Shown here in pieces: positions 26,101 to 33,410 of a stretch of DNA of 64,000 nt. This stretch comes from Petroclostridium xylanilyticum (GTDB lineage Bacteria > Bacillota > Clostridia > SK-Y3). Numbering within the stretch: position 1 is the first letter of the stretch; every line of letters starts with the position of its first letter. The position numbers were made by a program, and so were the translations under genes. The notes under the pieces are model-generated. The model was not told the DNA's origin and searched no databases. It saw only the letters and a program-made list of their open reading frames with translations. Where the stretch lies: assembly GCF_002252565.1 (NCBI RefSeq), contig NZ_NPML01000019.1, positions 558,001-622,000 of the forward strand. The letters are read 5' to 3'.

Positions 26101-26343
26101 CTAATTTACAATATTGTCATTATGAGATATCCTTAAAATCATTCCTTCTTCCAGGGGTATTAATACTTCCCCTTTTTTTTCTAATAGTTTGTCCTCTATA
26201 GACGTCCATATAGGAACATCTACTTTTAGTTCATCGCATATATTTACAAGAGCCACAAAAAATCCCTTGATGTCATTGTATGCCATCTGTACAGCATTAA
26301 TAACAGTGTCATCTTGAATAATTTCTCCTGCCAGGACCCTCAC
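26101..26343 (-). CDS. Hypothetical protein, 80 residues
   Basis: Small soluble protein starting RVLAGEIIQDDTVINAVQMAY after an initiator GTG (26343); the in-frame start is supported by GGAGGCG upstream, since the overlapping ATG is followed directly by a stop. The middle is amphipathic helical (FFVALVNICDELKVDVPIW) and the C-terminus strand-rich (GEVLIPLEEGMILRI). No family recognised. It has its own terminator. Confidence 0.65.
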   Translation of the reverse strand: MRVLAGEIIQDDTVINAVQMAYNDIKGFFVALVNICDELKVDVPIWTSIEDKLLEKKGEVLIPLEEGMILRISHNDNIVN

Positions 26344-26472
26344 ATATCTCGCCTCCTTTTCATAAACTTCTTTCTTAGAAAGGACACTAATTAAAATAAC
26401 ATTACCGCCGCTATAGTACCAGGATGAAGGACAAAAAACCGGAACATTCTATCATCCGACAACTTATTTATA

Positions 26473-26561
26473 TTATATAAGGAAAGTGATTATACTAAAA
26501 AATAATAAAGCTCCTGGTACAAATAAGGCATATTTCGAATAAATTCTACAATTTTGTGTAT
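26473..26561 (-). pseudogene. Decayed second agrD copy
   Basis: Aligned with the intact agrD at 28595-28738, the leader and first codons match closely (KIVEF shared), but the start ATG has become ATA, a one-base deletion shifts frame after about eight codons, and the shifted frame reads KYALFVPGALLFFSIITFLI then stop, resembling the AgrD hydrophobic leader. The AIP and C-terminal part are absent. Its promoter region also resembles that of agrD. Confidence 0.7.
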
Positions 26562-26591
26562 AAAAATCCTCTTTCTCTAACGGACAAGTAT

Positions 26592-26634
26592 ATTTTAACA
26601 TAAATAATTTGAGAAATATGTAAAAATATGTCGA
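26592..26634 (-). promoter_or_regulatory. Duplicate of the agrD promoter motif
   Basis: TCGACATATTTTTACAT (26618-26634, minus strand), 20 bases, TAAAAT (26592-26597). The intact agrD has TCGACACATTTCTACAT, 20 bases, TATAAT: 15 of 17 bases and the exact spacing are kept. Confidence 0.65.
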
Positions 26635-27210
26635 TTAAAAATTTTTTTTACGCTTTTTTTTTGCAAATTCTCCTATAGGGAGGGATATGGATTCAAAAAA
26701 TATCGCTGCCACTGCGGTACCGGAATAAAGAGACGGTAACAAAAGACTAGCTCCCCCCATCAATACAACAGCACCTACGGAAAGGTATTTGAAACGTTTT
26801 CTCCTGTCCACGCTGACAATAGGTTTGTTAGGATGATCCACGGGTGCATAAATCCATGCCAGTATAATGGATATCAGCAGCATGGATGCTTTTATATATA
26901 TGGAAAGAGGGATCTGGGTCCCTATGCTGATAATGGCAGTAAAAATTAGAAAAGATGTAAAAAAGCATCTCCAGTATGTTTCTTCATGGTAACCGCCGGC
27001 AATGATCCGTAACGTACAGAAAAAAATAACAGCAATAAAAAAATGTTGTGTTAATGAAAATATAGAAAATATAATAAAATACATTAACAACTTGGAAAGT
27101 TCTCCAAGTAAACATTCCAGTCCAAACTTAATTGTCTTAACCTGTAGTTCTGTTAAACCGGAATTTTCACGCTGTATTGCGTTGGTAAGTATTTGAGCTA
27201 ATTTCTCCAT
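26635..27210 (-). CDS. agrB: AgrB-type autoinducer-peptide processing membrane protease
   Basis: 191-residue polytopic membrane cysteine endopeptidase that trims the C-terminal part of AgrD and forms the (thio)lactone. Catalytic His75 (RIIAGGYHEETYW) and Cys82 (RCFFTS) are present with the family spacing. Several TM segments. AGGGG precedes the ATG; the start overlaps agrC by 44 bases. Third gene of agrD-agrC-agrB. Confidence 0.92.
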   Translation of the reverse strand: MEKLAQILTNAIQRENSGLTELQVKTIKFGLECLLGELSKLLMYFIIFSIFSLTQHFFIAVIFFCTLRIIAGGYHEETYWRCFFTSFLIFTAIISIGTQIPLSIYIKASMLLISIILAWIYAPVDHPNKPIVSVDRRKRFKYLSVGAVVLMGGASLLLPSLYSGTAVAAIFFESISLPIGEFAKKKRKKNF

Positions 27211-28543
27211 TTTTATGTCCCCTCACATTAAATCGTATTAAAAATTCCGTTTCATCTTCGGAGCTTGAAACGGTAATCTCCCCATTGTTTTGAGCGACAA
27301 GCTGTTTGACGATATAAAGTCCAAACCCATGCTCTTCTTTTTTATCTGACTTGGTTGAAAAGCCATTCTCAAAAATCCTGTCTTTATGTTCTTCCGGGAT
27401 CATGGGTCCGTTGTCCGAAATAGATAGACAGTACTTATTATTTTCTATATATGTACAAATGGATACTACCTTTCCGTCTCTATCCTGTCCTGTCTGGATA
27501 GCTTCAAAGGCATTATCCACGATGTTTCCTATAATACTGGTTAAATGGCTGTCATTTACCTCTGCTTCACTTAACGGAGTCTCTATGTCCACTTCCAGGT
27601 GGATATCATTTTCAAACGCAAAGTTACTTTTTACTGCCAGAAGTCCATCTACATAATCATTTCCTGTATCAAAAAAGTGATAGGAGGATTTCAGGCTATT
27701 GGTCAATTTCCTGATATATGTTTCAATTCTTCCCAAACTATCAGGTTTATTTAATACACACATTGCAAGAATTGTATTCAAATGATTGGCAAAATCGTGT
27801 TTCTCCCTTCGAATAACATTCATCATTATCTCCATATTTTTTACGTATTCTTCCTGCGCTTCAAATTTGTATTGTATTTTTAACAATCGCTCTCTTTCTT
27901 TATAGTCAAGAAAACCAAGCAAAATAAATAATAAATAGATTATAAATAGCAAAATATTGTATAACATAATATCAGTTTGGTGAGAAACTACAAAGTTCAC
28001 ACTCATCATAAACATTGTCATCATAAAAATTTGAAGAATGGAAAAAGAAAGAGTTGAGTTTTCTTTTTTTAACATATCAAACCAATTTATTTTAATATTA
28101 AAACGATATAAAAAAGCAGCTACTCCTAATTGAGCAACTTTACATAGAGCGCTATGAAGTACCTTTACTTTTGGTATACTTAACATTGTAGCCATATCAA
28201 TTTTTAAAAATATCATTTCAATAATTAATACAATAGATTCAGTAACAATTATTAATATTCCGATTATTCCAACTGTAATAATAGAAGCATATATATTAGA
28301 TTGTGTAACGAAGCTTAAAATTACAACCATAAATACTGCAATACAAATAGTATGAAATACTGGCGGAATATAAGTAGATGCCCAATAGGAAAAAATCATA
28401 TATAGCATAAAAAAAACAAAGGATTTAAACTTATTATATCGAATAAATTGTTTTTTATCATTTAAAAATATAAATAATAATAATATAATAACTGCCTCCA
28501 AAAAGGAAAATACTACCTCATTAACAAACTGCATAAGATCCAT
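27167..28543 (-). CDS. agrC: AgrC-like sensor histidine kinase (GHKL)
   Basis: 458 residues: six to seven TM segments in the first ~220 residues form the peptide sensor; the kinase part has the H-box RREKHDFANHLNTI, N-box IGNIVDNAFEA, SISDNGPMIP and HGFGLYIVKQL. This is the AgrC/SpoOB-like GHKL type. ATG 28543 has AAGGAG nine bases upstream; the longer frame to 28591 would run through the palindrome after agrD. No LytTR response regulator (AgrA) is present in the window, so its partner lies elsewhere. Confidence 0.9.
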   Translation of the reverse strand: MDLMQFVNEVVFSFLEAVIILLLFIFLNDKKQFIRYNKFKSFVFFMLYMIFSYWASTYIPPVFHTICIAVFMVVILSFVTQSNIYASIITVGIIGILIIVTESIVLIIEMIFLKIDMATMLSIPKVKVLHSALCKVAQLGVAAFLYRFNIKINWFDMLKKENSTLSFSILQIFMMTMFMMSVNFVVSHQTDIMLYNILLFIIYLLFILLGFLDYKERERLLKIQYKFEAQEEYVKNMEIMMNVIRREKHDFANHLNTILAMCVLNKPDSLGRIETYIRKLTNSLKSSYHFFDTGNDYVDGLLAVKSNFAFENDIHLEVDIETPLSEAEVNDSHLTSIIGNIVDNAFEAIQTGQDRDGKVVSICTYIENNKYCLSISDNGPMIPEEHKDRIFENGFSTKSDKKEEHGFGLYIVKQLVAQNNGEITVSSSEDETEFLIRFNVRGHKNGEISSNTYQRNTA

Positions 28544-28570
28544 ACTAAATAACTCCTTTATTATAGAATC

Positions 28571-28600
28571 AAATAAAGGATGCATATGCATCCTTTATTT
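28571..28600 (-). terminator. Perfect 30-base palindrome at the end of agrD
   Basis: AAATAAAGGATGC-ATAT-GCATCCTTTATTT, 13-bp stem with a 4-base loop, covering the agrD stop codon and lying before the agrC ribosome site. It could be a partial terminator or an mRNA-stabilising hairpin that sets agrD above agrC-agrB. Confidence 0.6.
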
Positions 28601-28738
28601 GAGAAGCTCTTTAGGGCACTCTGGTTGATACGATGTGAAAAAAGTTGCAGTTGACACACTGGCTATTCCTACAACAAATGCTAGAGCAGCTAATACCGAT
28701 AAGGAGTTTTTTTGAACAAATTCTACAATTTTCTTCAT
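28595..28738 (-). CDS. agrD: AgrD-like cyclic lactone autoinducer precursor
   Basis: 47 residues: amphipathic leader MKKIVEFVQKNSLSVLA, then ASVSTATFFTS and the C-terminal YQPECPKELLK, the QPxxPxxL tail typical of clostridial AgrD. Aligning the tail with clostridial relatives puts Thr32 where the ring-forming Cys normally sits; the only Cys (41) lies in the tail. If processed the usual way the signal would be TFFTS with an ester ring through Thr or Ser. GGAGATG is upstream. First gene of agrD-agrC-agrB. Confidence 0.85.
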   Translation of the reverse strand: MKKIVEFVQKNSLSVLAALAFVVGIASVSTATFFTSYQPECPKELLK

Positions 28739-28769
28739 AAAAACATCTCCTTTCTTAAATGATGTGTAA

Positions 28770-28812
28770 ATTATATCATATTAAATCTAAAATGGATGTA
28801 GAAATGTGTCGA
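28770..28812 (-). promoter_or_regulatory. agrD promoter with upstream motif
   Basis: TATAAT (28770-28775) has no recognisable -35; 20 bases upstream is TCGACACATTTCTACAT (28796-28812), with a TGTCGAA-like Spo0A match on the other strand. The same arrangement occurs before the decayed agrD. Likely needs an activator. Confidence 0.5.
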
Positions 28813-28837
28813 AAATAAAAAAATTTTTTACATTTTT

Positions 28838-29311
28838 CTATACATTACAGATACAAGTCCCTATTTTCCCATCTTGAATTTCAATTACCCCATACGAAGC
28901 CTTCCCCCATTTTGGCAGGCTGATGCTGCCGGGATTTAATATAAACATACCATCCTTATATGCTTCATAACCTTCATGGGTATGTCCAAACAATATCACG
29001 TCTGCTTTTAAAGATTTGCCCTTTTGGACGATGGTGTCATATTCATACTTTACGCGATATAAGTGTCCATGGGTAATAAATATTTTTTTGCCTTCTATCT
29101 CCAAAACCCTGTTATAAGGTGCAGTATTCCTGAATTCGTTATTGCCTGCAACATATTCTATCGTGATGTTGGGATAGAGCAGCTCCAAAGCTTCAACATC
29201 TTTTAGAATATCACCAAGATGAATAATCATATCCACATCTTTTATACGTTCTATAGCTTCTGCACAATGCCTGATATTCCCGTGTGAATCGCTAAAAACG
29301 ACTATACGCAT
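28838..29311 (-). CDS. YfcE/MJ0936-type metallophosphodiesterase
   Basis: 157-residue calcineurin-like phosphoesterase. Metal-binding motifs: VFSDSHGN at residues 5-12, HLGDI near 31, AGNNEF near 55, ITHGHLY near 78 and LFGHTHEG near 108, all in order. The ATG at 29311 gives MRIVVFSDSHGN, the family start; the reading frame continues upstream to 29497 through a terminator hairpin. Family members hydrolyse simple phosphodiesters; the cellular substrate is unknown. Confidence 0.9.
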   Translation of the reverse strand: MRIVVFSDSHGNIRHCAEAIERIKDVDMIIHLGDILKDVEALELLYPNITIEYVAGNNEFRNTAPYNRVLEIEGKKIFITHGHLYRVKYEYDTIVQKGKSLKADVILFGHTHEGYEAYKDGMFILNPGSISLPKWGKASYGVIEIQDGKIGTCICNV

Positions 29312-29404
29312 ATGTCTACACTTCCTTGCTATTTGTAATAAAAAAATTATATCATGCTGCTTTTTGATGTCAATACGTGTTGTGTGCCCTTGCGCCTGCT
29401 TTCC

Positions 29405-29462
29405 CAGTAAAAATAAAAAGATAGGGCAAAGTAAGGCTTGCCCTATCTTTTTATTTTTACTG
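29405..29462 (-). terminator. Long terminator after the holin-like gene
   Basis: 25-bp perfect stem (core AAGATAGGGCAA with TTGCCCTATCTT) and an 8-base loop, directly at the 3' end of the gene at 29466. Confidence 0.88.
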
Positions 29463-29465
29463 TTT

Positions 29466-29837
29466 TTACATTCCTCTTCCCGGGATAATGGCATCAATTA
29501 TTCCAAAAATGATTGCCGCGATTATTGCCCCAAATAGTGTTACGTTATACCCTGGTACAATAAAACTTGTTACATAGATAATCGCCACTGCAAGTATAAA
29601 ACCTGTGATACCCCTACCGAAAGGCGAAGCATCGGTCCTGAATATTTTTGCAATTGCGTAGTCCAATATTGATAATACTACTGCTGCAACAATGAGTGTC
29701 CATATATTTGCAATGGTAAATCCCGGTGTGAAAAATGCAGTTATTGCTAATACAATTGCAGCCGCCACCAATCGTCCCACAATTGCACCAAAAGTACTTC
29801 TTGTCTCTGTACCTTGTACATTTTCTCTTGTAGCCAT
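29466..29837 (-). CDS. Phage-holin-4 superfamily (YvlD-like) membrane protein
   Basis: 123 residues with four TM segments (about 20-37, 43-60, 76-94 and 99-117) and the family pattern FTPGFTIANIW and FIVPGYNVTLFGAI. Such proteins are chromosomal in many Firmicutes and are not themselves evidence of prophage. Role unknown, possibly envelope-stress related as in YvlD. Own terminator. Confidence 0.78.
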   Translation of the reverse strand: MATRENVQGTETRSTFGAIVGRLVAAAIVLAITAFFTPGFTIANIWTLIVAAVVLSILDYAIAKIFRTDASPFGRGITGFILAVAIIYVTSFIVPGYNVTLFGAIIAAIIFGIIDAIIPGRGM

Positions 29838-30038
29838 ATTATTATCTTCCTTTCACTAATAAAAGTGGTTCCAATAATATTGTGCATTTAAATTGTAAAA
29901 GTATTCTTCCAATTTTTTGATTTGAAATATTTTTAATTTTTTTGTATGATAAGTTTTAATAATAAGGTTCACAATTCACGGTTTACAGCTCACAGCAATC
30001 CAAATCGTGGAATTCTCAATCAGTAAAGGAGTGTTAAA

Positions 30039-30218
30039 ATGTTACCAAAGGATAAGATAGATCGGATTAACGCTTTAGCAAAAAAATCAAAAACTGTTGG
30101 GCTTACTGATGCAGAAAAAGTCGAACAGCAGGCATTAAGACAGGAATATTTGGAAGCTTTTCGAAGAGACTTTAGAAAAACTTTAGATTCTATTGAAATT
30201 GTGGATATGAAACATTAA
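30039..30218 (+). CDS. DUF896 family protein (YnzC-like)
   Basis: 59-residue helical protein starting [18 protein letters not shown] and continuing [20 protein letters not shown], the signature of DUF896, then [15 protein letters not shown]. Two-helix hairpin fold in solved homologues; SOS-regulated in Bacillus, otherwise of unknown function. GTAAAGGAG precedes the ATG. Confidence 0.9.
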   Translation: MLPKDKIDRINALAKKSKTVGLTDAEKVEQQALRQEYLEAFRRDFRKTLDSIEIVDMKH

Positions 30219-30312
30219 AGTTGAGATTGAGATATGGGCAACTTTTAAGTAGAATCAAATTGCGGGAATATATTGCCTTCATAAAAATACTCCTGTGACA
30301 AAAACTATGAAT

Positions 30313-30371
30313 AGTTCGTAGTTTGGAGCAAATAAATCTGTCTTGTAATATGTTTCTCTGAACTCCGAACT
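30313..30371. repeat. Heptamer hairpin (AGTTCGG type)
   Basis: AGTTCGTAGTTTGGAG faces CTCTGAACTCCGAACT across a 27-base loop, with 12 of 16 positions paired. Confidence 0.55.
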
Positions 30372-30398
30372 AATTTTAGATAGTAAAGGAGAGAAATT

Positions 30399-30695
30399 AT
30401 GCCCATTTTAGAAATCAGTGTAATTCCTGTAGGAACAAATAATGCGAGTATAGGCGATATGGTTACCAAGGCATGCCAGGTGGTTAAAAACAAAGGTTTG
30501 GAATACCAGGTTACAGCAACATCTACCATCGTTGAGGGAGATTTTAACCAACTGATGGCTGTTGCGCAGGAAATGCATTCCATGCCCTTTAAAGCCGGAG
30601 CCCAGAGGGTAATTACCAACATCACTATTGACGAAAGACATGATAAGAATGACAGCATGGATGACAAGGTAGAGGAAGTTATAGACCGCATGTAA
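30399..30695 (+). CDS. MTH1187/YkoF-like thiamine-binding protein
   Basis: 98-residue ferredoxin-like-fold protein (old DUF77), MPILEISVIPVGTNNASIG at the N-terminus, YQVTATSTIVEGD in the middle and AQRVITNITIDERHD near the end, matching the family length and pattern. Members bind thiamine or HMP-like ligands, often near transporters; none lies beside it here. AAAGGAG precedes the ATG. Confidence 0.88.
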   Translation: MPILEISVIPVGTNNASIGDMVTKACQVVKNKGLEYQVTATSTIVEGDFNQLMAVAQEMHSMPFKAGAQRVITNITIDERHDKNDSMDDKVEEVIDRM

Positions 30696-30697
30696 TC

Positions 30698-30773
30698 AGA
30701 GAAGAGAGAACAGAGATCAGAAATGAACGAACGCATTGTTCTCTGTGACCTGCTCTCTCATCTCTGTTCACAG
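30698..30773. repeat. Heptamer-repeat hairpin (AGAGAACAG type)
   Basis: TCAGAGA, AGAGAGA, ACAGAGA, TCAGAAA units face TGTTCTCTGTGACCTGCTCT and CATCTCTGTTCACA, directly joined to the TIR element at 30774. Confidence 0.6.
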
Positions 30774-30868
30774 GCGTATATTTTATATTTGAAGAATATT
30801 ATGGAAAGAACGTTGCGGAAAGGCTTAGAGCTTGTTAATAATATTCTTCAAATTCAGAGAATACACCC
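30774..30868. repeat. TIR element (GAATATTATGGAAAG family), copy 2
   Basis: Full-length copy, opposite in orientation to that at 6805; core AGAACGTTGCGGAAAGGC is identical. Confidence 0.75.
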
Positions 30869-30882
30869 TCTGTTCACTATTC

Positions 30883-31095
30883 TTATACAAGTAACCTAAC
30901 TATAATATACAACCCAATTCCTCCAAATATATACGCCCATCCTCCATACTTTGCTACTGCTGCTTCTTTTTTAAAGCCTCCGCTTTTAATGTAGGGACTG
31001 ACAAAAAGGATACATGCCGCGCCTGCGTACACCGTCAGCAATAAAAAATAAATTGACACAATTCCCGAAGTAATTTTAAGAGCCACTTGAATCAT
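30883..31095 (-). CDS. Small membrane protein (CLC_0170-like)
   Basis: 70 residues with two TM segments (about 10-32 and 50-68) around SPYIKSGGFKKEAAVAKYGG. It lies 15 bases after gerAC and so is the last gene of the germination operon. It resembles small clostridial proteins known only as CLC_0170 family; a role in germination is inferred from position alone. Confidence 0.65.
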   Translation of the reverse strand: MIQVALKITSGIVSIYFLLLTVYAGAACILFVSPYIKSGGFKKEAAVAKYGGWAYIFGGIGLYIIVRLLV

Positions 31096-31110
31096 TGATT
31101 CACCTTCTTT

Positions 31111-32310
31111 TTATTTCACCAAACCTACTCTTCGTATATTTACATCCACTTTAATATTCATCCTGGATTTTTTAAAAATATCTCTCCACTGGTCTTCGTG
31201 CTGCTTCATCCATCGAAAGTTATAGTCTTTGACCAGGTGTCCAAAATCCAAGAAATCTGTTTCAAACTCCCGCTGGGCCTTATCCATAATCTCATTACAC
31301 CGTTTTCCAATTTCTTCTTCTATTGCTTTTTCAAACATATTGATAAAATCGCCTGTCACTGTACGTTTAAAATTTAGAACTTTCATCTCGGCAATATCAC
31401 CTTCCACACGTATACTAACATCAAAATTAACATCTTCCCCCTGTATACGTGGCTTAACCTTGGTACGACCTTCACTAATTTCAAACACATTTTCATCTTT
31501 TGCCCCGTCAATATTTTTTAATGTAATGGTTCCTTTAGATATATCACTTTTCAGCCATCTTGTTGCCATCACCTCTTCAGCACCAAGTACTCCAATTAAT
31601 TTATCCTTTCTGAAAACTCCCGCCCCTGACATAACTATGTCTTTTTCCCCACGTGCCACCTTTGCCAGAATAAAGTCGGTTCCCCTTCTAAGATTTTTTG
31701 TCATTTCTACCATATCTGCCTTAGAACTAATATGCCCTGTACGTTTCTCATTCTGGGAAATGATATCCGCGAGATAATCTGAAGTACTGTTGGCCGTAGG
31801 AGGCATAATATTGAAAAAGTCCTGTGCCTTATCTTGTGCAACCAGTACATCTGTCCTCCTTCTCATATTAATATCCCGGAAAAAAAAATCCATATGCTTG
31901 CTGATACCTTCTCTGGCCAGTTCTTCTCCTATCAGCAAAACACGCGTATGTTCGAGATTAATAACCCTGTTAAGCCTTGTCAATAATTCTTTGTGCGCAC
32001 CTATTACCGTTGAAGAACTGGTAGCCAGGTTCCAAACCTTCTTCTCTCCTTTTCCCCCCCCTTCTCCAAACATGGCAGAAGGTAGGGCAAACTGGTAAGT
32101 AAGCGTAATCTCCCCCTCTTTTTCTCCTTTATCCAGTCCAATTCCCAGTACAAAAGCCCTTTCCTCCAATTCTACCATATCCCAGCATCCGGTTAAAAAA
32201 ACCACTTGAAAACAAATCACCAGCATTAAGCCTAGCTTTATAATTTGTTTTATCAAGTTTCTTCTCGTCACTTTCTTCTCCCCGTCCCTCATGATTCTAC
32301 ACTTCCTCAT
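31111..32310 (-). CDS. gerAC: Spore germination lipoprotein GerAC/GerKC
   Basis: C subunit of the nutrient germinant receptor in the spore inner membrane. 399 residues from ATG 32310 (GGAGGG upstream): charged N-terminus, hydrophobic stretch, lipobox FLTGC, then CWDMVELEERAFVLGIGLDKG in part (family hallmark), and C-terminal DFGHLVKDYNFRWMKQHEDQW in part. It overlaps gerAB by 14 bases. Confidence 0.95.
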   Translation of the reverse strand: MRKCRIMRDGEKKVTRRNLIKQIIKLGLMLVICFQVVFLTGCWDMVELEERAFVLGIGLDKGEKEGEITLTYQFALPSAMFGEGGGKGEKKVWNLATSSSTVIGAHKELLTRLNRVINLEHTRVLLIGEELAREGISKHMDFFFRDINMRRRTDVLVAQDKAQDFFNIMPPTANSTSDYLADIISQNEKRTGHISSKADMVEMTKNLRRGTDFILAKVARGEKDIVMSGAGVFRKDKLIGVLGAEEVMATRWLKSDISKGTITLKNIDGAKDENVFEISEGRTKVKPRIQGEDVNFDVSIRVEGDIAEMKVLNFKRTVTGDFINMFEKAIEEEIGKRCNEIMDKAQREFETDFLDFGHLVKDYNFRWMKQHEDQWRDIFKKSRMNIKVDVNIRRVGLVK

Positions 32311-33403
32311 TCTTTGTCCCTCCTTTTTTTCGAATGAGTGCTGCAATAAGGAGCAATCCGGAAATAAATGCTATTACAACTCCTCCAAAATAAGATGCCC
32401 ATATGCTAAAAAGACTGGACTGATATATGTTTTGAGGGACTAGAGATATAAAATATATTATCGGTAGAAGCATATAACAAAAAGGTCTGTAATTTTTTAG
32501 CCCTATTAATTTTGTCACATTATATGCGGCAAGATAATAATATATTGAAACAGTGGTAAAAACGGCTAATATCCAAAATATAGCAAAAAATACATCTACC
32601 CTTTCTGCAAAAGCACCCGGAAAAATAATAGATTTTGCCATTTCCAATGTAGGATACATCAGATACTTTAATACATCAATTGAAAAAACACCAATACATA
32701 TGGCTACAGTTGCCACATATAGCAATACAGGTATTGATATTCCAATTATTCCATACTTTATTGTTTTCTGGGGTTCGGCCATGAAAGCCCCCGCAAACAG
32801 CAGTACTTCAAACCCTAAGTATGATAGCAGGGTAACTGGTACTGCCTTTACTAAATCAAACAAATCTATCTGCCAAAACGAATAAAGTTCCTTTATATCC
32901 AAATTCTGCAAAGATAATAAAAAAAGTATGGAAATCGAAATAATTACAATAGGAAAGAAAGCCTCACATATTCTTGCAATGGGATTAATCCCATTTTGCA
33001 CAAGATAAACGGTTAATACCAGCATACTAACCATGATAACTTCTAATGGTGTGTTTTCCAATAAGAAAACTTTTACGATATCAGCAAAATTTCTAAAAAT
33101 TACCGCTGTTAAAACAATAAAATGTATAGTTAAAATGATATTGATAATTTTGGAGACAATGGTGCCTAATAGACTGTTACTATACTGTATTACTGTCTGG
33201 CGTGGAAATCTGCTACCAAGATAAGCGATTATAAATGTAAGTATTAAAGCACCAATTCCTGCAACTATAGTTACTAGTACACTTCCTGATTCTGCTTGGG
33301 CGGCAACCTGCCGAGGAAGTGTCATAATTCCCGTACCTATAATTGCTGAAGCAACCAAAATGGTTATCTGTAATCCGCTTAGCATATCACTGTTTCTACT
33401 CAT
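32297..33403 (-). CDS. gerAB: Spore germination permease GerAB/GerKB
   Basis: B subunit, an APC-superfamily transporter-like protein of 368 residues with about ten TM segments; it forms the germinant-binding pocket. Starts LSGLQITILVASAIIGTGIM, with the unwound-helix type glycine motif GTGIMTLP. Middle gene of gerAA-gerAB-gerAC-orf70. Confidence 0.95.
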   Translation of the reverse strand: MSRNSDMLSGLQITILVASAIIGTGIMTLPRQVAAQAESGSVLVTIVAGIGALILTFIIAYLGSRFPRQTVIQYSNSLLGTIVSKIINIILTIHFIVLTAVIFRNFADIVKVFLLENTPLEVIMVSMLVLTVYLVQNGINPIARICEAFFPIVIISISILFLLSLQNLDIKELYSFWQIDLFDLVKAVPVTLLSYLGFEVLLFAGAFMAEPQKTIKYGIIGISIPVLLYVATVAICIGVFSIDVLKYLMYPTLEMAKSIIFPGAFAERVDVFFAIFWILAVFTTVSIYYYLAAYNVTKLIGLKNYRPFCYMLLPIIYFISLVPQNIYQSSLFSIWASYFGGVVIAFISGLLLIAALIRKKGGTKNEEV

Positions 33404-33410
33404 TAACCCA

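Noticed and set aside
26416-26521. TACCAGGA/TCCTGGTA inverted repeat as ends of a mobile element
   Set aside because: Only 8 bp and no second copy; one arm belongs to the decayed agrD.
28838-29497. Long N-terminal extension of the phosphodiesterase
   Set aside because: It would be translated from the terminator of the neighbouring gene; the ATG at 29311 gives the family start.
29466-29837. Holin-like gene as a sign of prophage
   Set aside because: The family is common on chromosomes and no phage genes lie nearby.
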